From Paenibacillus alvei DSM 29 (GTDB lineage Bacteria; Bacillota; Bacilli; Paenibacillales; Paenibacillaceae), in the NCBI RefSeq assembly GCF_000293805.1, contig NZ_AMBZ01000004.1, positions 1-64,000 of the forward strand: a stretch of 64,000 nucleotides of DNA, read 5' to 3'. The notes under the pieces are model-generated. The model saw nothing but the letters and a program-made list of their open reading frames with translations, searched no databases and was not told where the DNA came from. The number at the start of each line of letters is the position of its first letter. Within the stretch, counting starts at the first letter, position 1. Position numbers and translations under genes: made by a program. Shown piece by piece: positions 54,224-62,108 of this stretch.

Positions 54224-56593
54224 ATGGTTGAGCTTGATATTAGTTTCGGCAAACATCGTGCCGACACGAACTGGAAACCTGAATATCTGACTTGGGATGA
54301 GTTCGTTGATCGGCTGCGCAAGGTACGCCGGACGAACGAAACCATGGAGCAGTACGAGAAGATGCACAGCGCAGGGAAAGGGAAAGTCAAGGACGGGCCA
54401 GCATTTGTCGGCGGGCTTGTACGGACTGGGCGGCGGAAGAAGGAGAACATTGACTCGAGGAGTTTGATTACCCTTGACGCTGACTTTGCAGACGATGATT
54501 TCCTCTTCACCGTGGAGCTGGTACTGGGCGGCACAGCTTATGTCGTGTACTCGACGCATAGTCACCGCCCGGCTAAGCCTAAATATCGGCTTATTGTTCC
54601 GGCTGATCGGGCAATGAGCCCAGACGAGTACGCAGCTACAAGCCGAAAAGTGGCTGAGATGATCGGCATGGGTTACTTCGACAAAACGACTTTCGACGTC
54701 CATAGACTTATGTATTTACCAAGCTGCAGCAAGGACGCTGATCCCGTGTTCGAAGTTAACGAGGGCGAGCCTCTCGGAGTGAATAGTATCCTTGCCCAGT
54801 ATGATGACTGGCAAGATGTCATGCAGTGGCCTCGGCATAAAGACGAAAAGGCTGGGCCTGTGCTTACGGGGAAACGTGCTCAGGATCCACGGGAAAAGCA
54901 AGGCGTAATAGGGCTCTTCTGTCGTTCTTACACAATTGAGGAAGGTATCGACACTTTCCTTTCTGATATATACGTTGCTGGTACAATGCCTAATCGCTAC
55001 ACATATCAACACGGTACATCGGCCAATGGGCTAGAGATATATCCCGATCAGGATCTGGCTTACTCGCACCAGGACTCCGATCCCGCAGCGGATGGGCGCA
55101 CTTATAACCTATTTGATCTTATCCGTGTTCATAAATTCGGCCATCTCGACGAGCGAGTGAAAGATCATACGCCGGATGCTAAGAAGCCAAGTCACTTGGC
55201 CATGGAACGCTGGGCAGCTGATCGGCCAGAAGTAAAGAAGCTCAGTATTGCTGAACGGCATGCTGAATTTGCGGAGATGGTTGACGAGTCCGATTTTGAA
55301 GATGAAGAGGAGCCGGAGGGCGATGATTGGGAAACGAAGCTTGACTGTCATCATAAGACGGGTTTACCGCTTCCGACTGCCGGCAATGTTGAAATCATCC
55401 TAACCCATGGCTTCTGGCGTAATGTGCTTGCCTATGACGCTTTTGGAAATACAGAAGTCATTCGTAAAGCTTTACCTTGGAGAAAGCAGGAACGGCCAAA
55501 TCGGACATATGAGCCATGGCTAGGGGCAGATGATAAACGGCTGCAGCACTGGTTCGCTAAAGTGTATGGAATCAATTCGGCCAAGACGATTCAAAATGCA
55601 TTCACGGAGGTTGTGCATATGAATACCTTTCATCCAATCAAGGCATTTGTTGAAAGTGCGGAATGGGACGGAGTGCCGCGAGCTGAACGGTTATTCGTGA
55701 CTTACTTAGGTGCAGCCGATACCCATTTCATCCGGCAAGTGACACGTAAGATGCTGCTTGCTGCAGTTGCTAGGTTGTATCATCCAGGCTGTAAGTTTGA
55801 TCAGATGCTTGTGCTTGTTGGTCCGCAAGGAGCAGGTAAGAGCTCATTACTGGCTAAGCTTGGCCGTGAGTGGTTCAGCGATAGCTTACGCACATTTGAG
55901 AATAAAGAGGCTGGGGAACACCTGCAGTCAGGATGGATTTTCGAGATTGGCGAGCTGTCGGCCATGAAGCGGACGGAAGTCGAAGAGGTTAAGGCGTTTC
56001 TTTCGAAGACGGAAGACCGTTATCGGGTGGCATATGATCGGCAAGTATCTGAGTTCCCACGGAAGTGTGTTTTTTTCGGAACAACGAATACACGAGACTT
56101 CCTAAGAGATGCAACCGGGAACCGTCGCTTTTGGCCCGTAGAGGTTGTGCCAGAACGGGCAGAACTTAGCCATTGGGATCATCTGACCGATGAAGAGGTA
56201 CGGCAAATCTGGGCGGAGGTTTTGAGCTGGTTTAAGGCGGGGGAACCTTTGGAACTGGATAGCGAAGCCCGCATGGAAGCGGAGCGGCAGCAAGCTGCGC
56301 ATATGGAGTCGGATCCACGCGAAGGGCTCATACAGGAATGGCTAGAAACTCCTGTTGAAGATGAATGGGCGGACGAGCCAGACGGCCAGCTGCGCGACCG
56401 TGTGTGTGCAGCCCAGATATGGACGGAGTGCTTGGGCAATAAAAAAGGTACTATGCGGCCATGGGAAGCGAAAGAAGTGTGCGACATCTTGCGCCGCATT
56501 CCGGGGTGGCGTGAACGAAAAGGGAGAGCGCGAGTTTCGGGTTATGGGCTCCAAACCGTGTTTGAAAGATGTATCAGTAACCCCGATCAGTAA
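54224..56593 (+). CDS. VapE-family primase/helicase
   Basis: The 789-residue protein has a primase-like N-terminal half (T-L-D-A-D-F-A-D-D near residue 86, Y-S-T-H-S-H-R near 107) and a C-terminal VapE superfamily 3-like ATPase: Walker A G-P-Q-G-A-G-K-S-S near 532, F-E-I-G-E-L near 573 and N-R-R-F-W-P-V near 635. Such proteins start replication of many phages and satellites. The 230-base repeat-rich region immediately downstream is a likely origin. Confidence 0.92.
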   Translation: MVELDISFGKHRADTNWKPEYLTWDEFVDRLRKVRRTNETMEQYEKMHSAGKGKVKDGPAFVGGLVRTGRRKKENIDSRSLITLDADFADDDFLFTVELVLGGTAYVVYSTHSHRPAKPKYRLIVPADRAMSPDEYAATSRKVAEMIGMGYFDKTTFDVHRLMYLPSCSKDADPVFEVNEGEPLGVNSILAQYDDWQDVMQWPRHKDEKAGPVLTGKRAQDPREKQGVIGLFCRSYTIEEGIDTFLSDIYVAGTMPNRYTYQHGTSANGLEIYPDQDLAYSHQDSDPAADGRTYNLFDLIRVHKFGHLDERVKDHTPDAKKPSHLAMERWAADRPEVKKLSIAERHAEFAEMVDESDFEDEEEPEGDDWETKLDCHHKTGLPLPTAGNVEIILTHGFWRNVLAYDAFGNTEVIRKALPWRKQERPNRTYEPWLGADDKRLQHWFAKVYGINSAKTIQNAFTEVVHMNTFHPIKAFVESAEWDGVPRAERLFVTYLGAADTHFIRQVTRKMLLAAVARLYHPGCKFDQMLVLVGPQGAGKSSLLAKLGREWFSDSLRTFENKEAGEHLQSGWIFEIGELSAMKRTEVEEVKAFLSKTEDRYRVAYDRQVSEFPRKCVFFGTTNTRDFLRDATGNRRFWPVEVVPERAELSHWDHLTDEEVRQIWAEVLSWFKAGEPLELDSEARMEAERQQAAHMESDPREGLIQEWLETPVEDEWADEPDGQLRDRVCAAQIWTECLGNKKGTMRPWEAKEVCDILRRIPGWRERKGRARVSGYGLQTVFERCISNPDQ

Positions 56594-56594
56594 A

Positions 56595-56826
56595 TGATAC
56601 ATCACTGATACACTGATACAAAAAATGTAACAGTTGTATCAGTGATGTAACAGTAAAAAATAAATTAATGATACACCGTAAAGCCTTTAAGATCAAGCGG
56701 TTCAGGCGATTGTATCAGTTGTATCAGTAAATTCCTTTAGATTAGATAAAAGATAGATTAAGTATACGTAGAGCGTAGTTAAACGCGAAAAAACGCAGTA
56801 CGCGCGTGCGAGTGTTACTGCTGATA
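56595..56826. repeat. Repeat-rich candidate phage replication origin
   Basis: TGATAC or its complement GTATCA occurs at 56595, 56606, 56614, 56636, 56669, 56712, 56721 and 56821 between vapE and the VRR-NUC gene. ACATCACTGATACA (56599-56612) and TGTATCAGTGATGT (56635-56648) form a perfect 14-bp inverted repeat. The stretch is A/T-rich around 56730-56770, then has a G/C-rich block of CGCGAAAAAACGC type. No gene is present. The layout, iterons plus inverted repeat plus A/T-rich segment beside a VapE initiator-type gene, fits an origin; a regulatory role is the alternative. Confidence 0.55.
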
Positions 56827-56846
56827 CATGCGGAGGTTGATAAAAC

Positions 56847-57134
56847 ATGAGGGAGTCAACACTGGAACGACAGCTGGTGAACGCAGTTGCTAGGGTAGGC
56901 GGGCGAGCAGAAAAGTGGACTTGTCCGGGTAATAGCGGCGTACCAGATCGAATTGTAATTCTGCCGGGTGGCAGAGTGGCTTTCGTAGAGATGAAAGCCC
57001 CCGGTAAGCCATTACGACCTCTACAGCAAAAATGGGCTCGTACCCTTCAAGAGTTAGGTCACAAGGTTTATAAAATAGATTCGGTTGAGGGTATCAACAG
57101 ATTTATAGCGAAGGTGATACTGGATGAGATATAA
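56847..57134 (+). CDS. VRR-NUC domain nuclease
   Basis: The 95-residue protein is a minimal VRR-NUC domain: P-G-N-S-G-V-P-D-R-I-V near residue 28 and V-A-F-V-E-M-K-A-P-G near 46. Such small phage nucleases resolve branched DNA and are usually encoded beside the SNF2 helicase, as here; the two genes overlap by 11 bases. Confidence 0.93.
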   Translation: MRESTLERQLVNAVARVGGRAEKWTCPGNSGVPDRIVILPGGRVAFVEMKAPGKPLRPLQQKWARTLQELGHKVYKIDSVEGINRFIAKVILDEI

Positions 57135-58500
57135 GCCGCACCAGTATCAGGAGTATGCGACGTCCCGCATCCTGGACACACCATACATCGCGTTGTTTTT
57201 GGAGATGGGTCTTGGAAAAACTGTATCGACTCTAACAGCAGTCGACCTGTTATTGAATGACTACTTCGAAGCCACGAAGGTTCTAGTAATAGCGCCGCTA
57301 CGAGTGGCTGACGACACATGGGCAAGGGAGATTGACAAGTGGGATCATCTGCAGCATCTCCGCATTAGTAAAGTATTGGGTAGCGCTGCAGCACGACGGA
57401 AGGCGTTAAAAGCTGAGGCCGACATCTACGTAATCAATCGGGAGAATGTGGAGTGGCTAGTAGGCGAGTACGGAAGCAAATGGCCATTCGATACAGTAGT
57501 CATCGATGAGGTAAGTAGCTTTAAGAATCACCAGTCTAAACGGTTTCGGGCACTTCGCCGGGTTCGGCCAATGATGAAGCGTGTTATCGGCCTAACAGGA
57601 ACGCCAGCACCGAACAGCCTAATGGATCTGTGGGCGCCCATCTATCTGCTAGATCAGGGCGAGAGGTTAGGCAAGACGATAACAGGCTATCGTGATCGGT
57701 ACTTCACGCCAGGAGAGCGGAGCGGCCATATCGTTTACAACTGGAAGCAAAAGAAAGAATCAGAAGAACGGATTTACGAAGCCATTAATGACTTAGCGGT
57801 AAGCATGAAAGCAGAGGATTGGCTTGACCTCCCTGAACGAATTGATCGGGCGGTTCCTGTGAAGATGTCGGAGAAAGCTAGGGAGCTGTACGAGAAACTA
57901 GAGAAGGACTTGCTGCTGGAGTATATCGACGCCGACGTGGTAGCAAGCACGGCGGCGGTGCTTTCGAACAAGCTTCTGCAGATGGCCAGCGGGGCCGTCT
58001 ACGATGAGAATCGAGGCGTCAAACTGATTCATGACGCCAAGCTTGATGCACTGGAGGACATCATCGAGGCAGCACAAGGGAAGCCAGTCATGGTGTTCTA
58101 TAACTTCCAACATAGCCTTTCACGAATCCAAGAGAGATTCCCGCAAGCCCGAATTCTACGAAAAGGGAAAGACGGGAACGAGGATATCAGGGCTTGGAAC
58201 AATGACGAAATACCTTTGCTGCTACTTCATCCTAAGTCAGCTGGCCATGGCCTTAACCTCCAGGAATCAAGCTGTCAGACGGTAGTCTGGTATGACCAAA
58301 TATGGAGCCTAGAAGAGGATCAGCAGGCTAACGCCCGCGTCCACAGGCAAGGCCAGACACGACGTATTGTGGTAATGAGGTTGGTAGCCGAAGGGACAAT
58401 GGACGAGGAAGCCGTCGAGGCACTGGAGCGTAAGGCAACAGGGCAAGAAGAGCTTATGCAGGCAGTTAAAGCACGGATAAATAAAATCCAGAAAGGGTAA
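57124..58500 (+). CDS. SNF2-like DEAD/DEAH helicase of the phage
   Basis: The 458-residue superfamily 2 enzyme has Walker A E-M-G-L-G-K-T near residue 28, V-I-D-E-V-S-S-F-K near 126, and motif VI N-A-R-V-H-R-Q-G-Q-T near 401. It works with VRR-NUC in phage DNA processing. Confidence 0.93.
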   Translation: MRYKPHQYQEYATSRILDTPYIALFLEMGLGKTVSTLTAVDLLLNDYFEATKVLVIAPLRVADDTWAREIDKWDHLQHLRISKVLGSAAARRKALKAEADIYVINRENVEWLVGEYGSKWPFDTVVIDEVSSFKNHQSKRFRALRRVRPMMKRVIGLTGTPAPNSLMDLWAPIYLLDQGERLGKTITGYRDRYFTPGERSGHIVYNWKQKKESEERIYEAINDLAVSMKAEDWLDLPERIDRAVPVKMSEKARELYEKLEKDLLLEYIDADVVASTAAVLSNKLLQMASGAVYDENRGVKLIHDAKLDALEDIIEAAQGKPVMVFYNFQHSLSRIQERFPQARILRKGKDGNEDIRAWNNDEIPLLLLHPKSAGHGLNLQESSCQTVVWYDQIWSLEEDQQANARVHRQGQTRRIVVMRLVAEGTMDEEAVEALERKATGQEELMQAVKARINKIQKG

Positions 58501-58505
58501 ATGGA

Positions 58506-58757
58506 ATGACAAGTGATCCAGTAAATAACCCCGCGCACTACACAGCTGGCGGGATTGAAACGATAGATTACATTCAAGCGAAGCTATCCGCTGAAGAGTT
58601 TGGCGGATATTGCCGCGGAAACGTTTTGAAATATGTTAGTCGTTTTGCTAAGAAAGGTGACGGTCTCGAGGATCTGAGAAAAGCACGATGGTATTTGGAA
58701 CGACTCATTACATATGTGGAGGGGATCAAGGATGATACTGAAAGCAAAGATGACTGA
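58506..58757 (+). CDS. DUF3310 phage protein
   Basis: The 83-residue protein has N-N-P-A-H-Y, E-T-I-D-Y-I and Y-L-E-R-L-I, the DUF3310 (SaV-like nucleotide kinase-type) signature common in phages. It overlaps the next gene. Confidence 0.9.
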   Translation: MTSDPVNNPAHYTAGGIETIDYIQAKLSAEEFGGYCRGNVLKYVSRFAKKGDGLEDLRKARWYLERLITYVEGIKDDTESKDD

Positions 58758-59370
58758 ACAACACGCATTAGATCAACTGCTGGCATATAAGCGTTTGCTT
58801 ACTCGGATTAGAGTCATAGAGACATACCCGGTTACCGGTGGTATTTTGTTAAAGACTATAGCGAGTGATGATCGTCTGCAGGAGCTCCACAGCAAATTGA
58901 AAGGGCTGCCGTCATACATGTATCTGACAAAACATGAACAGCGGTTAGAGCAAACAGCGCATGCGTATTTGTCTAGGTACCCTGTCGGTACTCGGGCGCA
59001 ATTAAACGAAGTCAGGAGTTGCAAGGGAGCAGATGCAGAAGACGAGAAACTTTTAAAGGAGTTAGCAAGAAAGATACAAAATGTGATTGATGCGCGTGGT
59101 GGCGGGCAAGTAGATGATTTTGAGGGAGTTCTAGAGCGAATCAGTGAACTACAGGAACTCGAGTCTCAGAAGAAGTATTTTGAGTCGACGTTAGAAACGC
59201 TAGGGGGTAAGTACGGTCGTATTCTCTGCATGCAGTACGTTGAATTTAAGGAGCCGATGGATATCGCAGATGAGATGGGAGTATCACTCCCAACCATGTA
59301 CAAATGGCGTCGTCAGGCGCTTCAAGCTTATGGAAAATTGATTGATGGCCTTGTCCCGATAAAAATGTGA
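58732..59370 (+). CDS. Sigma-like late transcription regulator (ArpU/RinA type)
   Basis: The 212-residue protein ends in a sigma-70 region-4-like helix-turn-helix (Y-V-E-F-K-E-P-M-D-I-A-D-E-M-G-V-S-L-P-T-M-Y-K-W-R-R). Proteins of this shape lie just before the terminase genes of Firmicute phages and activate late transcription. ATG at 58732 follows GGAGGGG; longer starts lack a site. The region after it (59405-59434) holds a candidate promoter. Confidence 0.75.
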   Translation: MILKAKMTEQHALDQLLAYKRLLTRIRVIETYPVTGGILLKTIASDDRLQELHSKLKGLPSYMYLTKHEQRLEQTAHAYLSRYPVGTRAQLNEVRSCKGADAEDEKLLKELARKIQNVIDARGGGQVDDFEGVLERISELQELESQKKYFESTLETLGGKYGRILCMQYVEFKEPMDIADEMGVSLPTMYKWRRQALQAYGKLIDGLVPIKM

Positions 59371-59404
59371 GAAAAAAGCGATAAAGAATTGATAATAGAA
59401 CGAG

Positions 59405-59434
59405 ACGACAACCCCGTTTTACCCGTGCTAATAT
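59405..59434 (+). promoter_or_regulatory. Candidate promoter before the tRNA-like genes
   Basis: ACGACA, an 18-base spacer and TAATAT form a weak-35/good-10 sigma-A type promoter. It may be the late or tRNA promoter. Confidence 0.35.
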
Positions 59435-59452
59435 GATAGTGTCAGAAGAATT

Positions 59453-59501
59453 AGAGATGTGGTCGTTTGCTACTCTGCACCAAGCGGTCACATCTCTTTT
59501 T
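59453..59501 (+). terminator. Hairpin terminator or attenuator before the tRNA-like genes
   Basis: AGAGATGTG pairs with CACATCTCT and is followed by TTTTT. It ends three bases before the first tRNA-like gene and starts about 20 bases after the candidate promoter, so it could act as an attenuator of the tRNA transcript as well as the end of the early operon. Confidence 0.75.
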
Positions 59502-59503
59502 AT

Positions 59504-59619
59504 GCGGTGAGTAGTTCAGTTGGTAGAACGCCTCTTGCAATAAGCCCCATCATAATTCGCGATAATCCGATGGGAGCTGCCGGAGGAAAGCAGTGGTTCG
59601 AAGCCCGTCTTGCCGCCCA
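59504..59619 (+). tRNA. tRNA-like gene with a long anticodon-loop insertion (1)
   Basis: The 5' GCGGTGAG pairs with CTTGCCGC over eight base pairs and a CCA follows at 59617-59619. The D arm (GTTC-AGTTGGTA-GAAC) is regular. The anticodon stem CCTC pairs with GAGG, but about 50 bases lie between, including a CCCATC/GATGGG hairpin, instead of seven. The T arm has TTCGAAG but a poorly paired stem. The extra first G opposite C before CCA is a tRNA-His-like feature, yet no GTG anticodon is evident. It may be a processed tRNA, a degenerate one or a decoy. The total is 116 nt against about 76 for normal tRNAs. Confidence 0.5.
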
Positions 59620-59623
59620 ATAT

Positions 59624-59707
59624 ACCAGTGTAGCTCAGCGGTAGAGCACAGAGAAGACGTCGATAACAAGACTCTGGATGTCCTAGGTTCGATTCCTAGC
59701 GCTGGTA
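59624..59707 (+). tRNA. tRNA-like gene with an enlarged anticodon loop (2)
   Basis: ACCAGTG pairs with CGCTGGT (7 bp), the D arm GCTC/GAGC and the T arm CTAGG-TTCGATT-CCTAG are perfect. The anticodon stem CAGAG/CTCTG is also perfect but its loop has 18 bases instead of 7. No CCA is encoded. It begins five bases after the first tRNA-like gene and is followed by a terminator at 59738. The strong conservation of three arms argues that it is under selection; the anticodon cannot be assigned. Confidence 0.6.
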
Positions 59708-59737
59708 TTAACAAGTTATTTTCTCTTTCTCTCTAAA

Positions 59738-59763
59738 GCCGTCTCATAGTGAGGCGGTTTTTC
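59738..59763 (+). terminator. Terminator after the tRNA-like pair
   Basis: GCCGTCTCA pairs with TGAGGCGGT around a TAG loop, followed by TTTTT. It supports a short RNA transcript made of the two tRNA-like units. Confidence 0.85.
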
Positions 59764-59772
59764 ATTGCAGGA

Positions 59773-59817
59773 TTTACCTTCCACTATATCGAAGTATGGC
59801 GACATGAGGAGGGGTAA
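59773..59817 (+). promoter_or_regulatory. Repeated leader element, copy 1
   Basis: TTTACCTTCC then TATCGAAGTATGGC and ATGAGGAGGGG are shared, with small gaps, with the stretch at 60795-60835 before another accessory gene. Each copy ends in the ribosome site of the gene that follows. Confidence 0.6.
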
Positions 59818-59819
59818 AA

Positions 59820-60541
59820 TTGAAAGAGAGAAAAAACTATCGGAAATAATCAGAGATACGGTTGACATTACAGCTGAGACTGGAACCTCGATAATTTCTG
59901 ATTTATTTCTAGAAGGAACTATCGGCCAAATAGCTCCTGGGCTAGTGGCGATCAAAAATTCATACAAGCAAAAGAAATTTGAAGAACGAATGCTATTAGC
60001 TCTAAAAGAGCTTTCTTCTCGACAAGAAAAGATTGAAGCGTCTCTAAGTGAGGCTAATAACGAGCAATATGAATTTATTAAAAATACTGTTTTACCGTTA
60101 TATTTTGACTATGCTTCAGAGAGTAATCAAGATGATAAAATTAAGATTTTCGCAAACGGCGTTGAATACATTACCTGCTTCAAACTAACTGAAGAAGATA
60201 TAGCTATTACCTACTTCGATGTACTTAAAGAGTTAACTTTAAAGGAATTGAACCTTTTACTAAGGGAATACGCAGGTACATACGTAAGTGAGGAGCAGTT
60301 AACATTAGATATTAGACTGCCCGTTAGTAATGAGGAACAATTACATTTTGAACAGTTACAAGGCTATAAAAAATACGTAGACAGTAAACTATTCAGGATG
60401 GGACTAATAGAATATGAGGAGGAAATAAGCTACTTACCGAAAAGAATTGACGAAGTTGGTTATCCACCAAAATATGATTTAACCAGCTTTAGGATAAGTG
60501 ATTTTGGTAGAAATTTTGTTTCCTTCTTTAAAAATAGATAA
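59820..60541 (+). CDS. AT-rich phage accessory protein, unknown function
   Basis: The protein of about 240 residues is largely helical, with a short hydrophobic stretch near residues 30-50 (S-I-I-S-D-L-F-L-E-G-T-I-G-Q-I-A-P-G-L-V-A). TTG at 59820 is well placed after GAGGAGGGG, but its frame hits a stop; one extra A in the six-A run at 59831-59836 would join it to the long frame as M-K-E-R-K-K-L-S-E. Otherwise translation would have to begin at ATG 59804 or ATT 59819. The gene is visibly more A/T-rich than the phage core and lies between replication and packaging genes, where phages carry cargo such as defence genes. I do not recognise the family. Confidence 0.6.
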
Positions 60542-60617
60542 AAACAGAGAGCACCCATTGCGGTGCTTTTTCTTTTTATTCATATTCCCAAGCGCTTGCG
60601 AATTTGAGGTGATTACA

Positions 60618-60788
60618 ATAGCTAACAAGAGAGCCAAGCTGCAGCCGCCTGAGCGAAAACCACAGCAGCCTGGTAAATGTATCGGCTGTAGGTGGGGACG
60701 ATGGGACGATGGGACGATGGGACGATGGGAAGGCACGAAGCAGTACTGTATGTTCCCTAGATGCTTTGAAATAAGACTGAAGTTCTAG
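60618..60788 (+). CDS. Small cysteine protein with a start-codon problem and an 8-bp repeat
   Basis: The frame encodes about 56 residues: A-N-K-R-A-K-L-Q-P-P-E-R-K, then C-I-G-C ... Y-C-M-F-P-R-C, a likely zinc-binding pattern. GAGGTG lies seven bases before ATA at 60618, where a standard ATG would be expected; GTG at 60609 has no ribosome site. Four copies of GGGACGAT lie inside the coding region at 60695-60726. The gene may be inactive or expressed at low level. Confidence 0.5.
   Translation: MANKRAKLQPPERKPQQPGKCIGCRWGRWDDGTMGRWEGTKQYCMFPRCFEIRLKF
60695..60726 (+). repeat. Four tandem copies of the 8-bp unit GGGACGAT
   Basis: Exact copies start at 60695, 60703, 60711 and 60719, with a partial GGGA after. 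Three units add 24 bases (eight residues), so only changes in multiples of three units keep the frame. Confidence 0.9.
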
Positions 60789-60794
60789 GAGGAA

Positions 60795-60835
60795 ATACCT
60801 TCCTTATGTCGAAGTATGGCATGAAGGGAGGTGGG
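60795..60835 (+). promoter_or_regulatory. Repeated leader element, copy 2
   Basis: ATACCTTCC then TATGTCGAAGTATGGC and ATGAAGGGAGGTGGGG mirror the element at 59773. It ends in the ribosome site for the gene at 60843. Confidence 0.6.
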
Positions 60836-60842
60836 GATATAA

Positions 60843-61259
60843 ATGCTAGAATGGAGAAATAGTTTTTACAGTCATGTTGTGCAAAAAAGTTTTGAGGATA
60901 GCCTAAAGAATAAAGAAGATGTAATCAGGGTGATAAATAAAGAGTTTAATGAGTTAGCTGAACCTGTAAAAGAGTTATCGAAAGTGCATAAAAACGAAGG
61001 CATTTATCGATATCAGATTTATGATCGAATACTTGAAGTGGATTTCCAAGATACTACCGTGAAATTCTATCAAATTTATCTAGGGTCATTTGATCATGAA
61101 GAAAAAGAAAAGAGACTAGTGACAGAATTTATTCACAACGGGAATGTTTTTGTGGAACCGGATGAGAGAAGAGGTCAACCCGATCGATTTATTAGTAAAA
61201 GAAATATTGATGAGATTTTCAAAAATGTTTTTACGTTCGGGAGTGCAATAAGGTATTGA
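60843..61259 (+). CDS. AT-rich phage accessory protein, unknown function
   Basis: The 138-residue protein is mixed alpha/beta (Y-R-Y-Q-I-Y-D-R-I-L-E-V-D-F, F-I-H-N-G-N-V-F-V-E-P) with no membrane segment. GGGAGGTGGGG precedes ATG at 60843. Base composition and the shared leader link it to the gene at 59820. No family is recognised. It is followed by a strong terminator and so forms a separate unit from the packaging genes. Confidence 0.7.
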   Translation: MLEWRNSFYSHVVQKSFEDSLKNKEDVIRVINKEFNELAEPVKELSKVHKNEGIYRYQIYDRILEVDFQDTTVKFYQIYLGSFDHEEKEKRLVTEFIHNGNVFVEPDERRGQPDRFISKRNIDEIFKNVFTFGSAIRY

Positions 61260-61263
61260 TTTG

Positions 61264-61294
61264 GAAGAGCGCTCATTTTGAGTGCTCTTCTTTT
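61264..61294 (+). terminator. Terminator after the accessory genes
   Basis: GAAGAGCGCTC pairs with GAGTGCTCTTC around a TTTT-type loop, followed by TTTT. Confidence 0.85.
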
Positions 61295-61385
61295 ACTTAC
61301 GAGTCAATTCAGGGGCTTTTGTTCTTGGATATAGGTTAATAACTATAACGAAACAAACATAACGCCGGGGGTGGTGATGATGTAG

Positions 61386-62108
61386 ATGGCGGAATCGCGC
61401 ATTTTAGCTGAGCAAGATTATCAGAATGGCATGAAGTACAAAGACATTGCAGAGAAACATGGTGTCTCTCTCAATACCGTGAAATCATGGAAACAGAGGC
61501 ACGGATGGAATCGCAATAAGGGTGCACCCTCTGAAAAAAGTGTGCGCACAAATAAAGGTGGAGCGCCTAGAGGGAATCAGAATGCCAAGGGTAACCGGGG
61601 CGGGGCGGCTCCCAAAGGAAATAAGAATGCTGAGAAGCATGGCTTCTTTAGCAAGTATCTACCGGCAGAGTCTTTGGAGATCATGCAGCAGCTTGAAACC
61701 AAGCAGCCGCTGGATATCGTATGGGATAACATCATGATCCAGTATGCGGCCATCATTAGGGCCCAGCAAATTATGTACGTCCGGGATCAGGACGATAAGA
61801 CGATTGAGCGGATCGAAGAGAAGCGCGGCAAAGTCAGTGGAGAGCGCTGGGAAGTGCAACAGGCATGGGACAAGCAGGCGACCTTCCTTCAAGCGCAGAG
61901 TCGTGCTATGTCTACGCTTCAAAGCCTGATCAAACAGTATGACGAGCTCCTGAGGACAGAGCTGGCAACTGAGGAGCAGAAGGCACGTATTGAGGTGCTG
62001 CGTTCAAAGGTGCCGAATAAGGATGGCGTTGATCCGAATGCTCAGATAACGGCGTTGGCTGATTTAATCAACAATCCAGCTCCTGAAAGGGTGTTGGATG
62101 ATGATTGA
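61386..62108 (+). CDS. Terminase small subunit (PBSX/XtmA-like)
   Basis: The 240-residue protein has an N-terminal helix-turn-helix ([18 protein letters not shown]), a G/N/K-rich linker ([11 protein letters not shown]) and a helical C-terminal part, as in PBSX-type small terminases that recognise the packaging site. It overlaps the large subunit gene by 11 bases. Confidence 0.9.
   Translation: MAESRILAEQDYQNGMKYKDIAEKHGVSLNTVKSWKQRHGWNRNKGAPSEKSVRTNKGGAPRGNQNAKGNRGGAAPKGNKNAEKHGFFSKYLPAESLEIMQQLETKQPLDIVWDNIMIQYAAIIRAQQIMYVRDQDDKTIERIEEKRGKVSGERWEVQQAWDKQATFLQAQSRAMSTLQSLIKQYDELLRTELATEEQKARIEVLRSKVPNKDGVDPNAQITALADLINNPAPERVLDDD

Noticed and set aside
56595-56826. CRISPR array made of TGATAC repeats
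   Set aside because: The repeats are short, occur in both orientations and have irregular spacing, so they are not CRISPR repeats.
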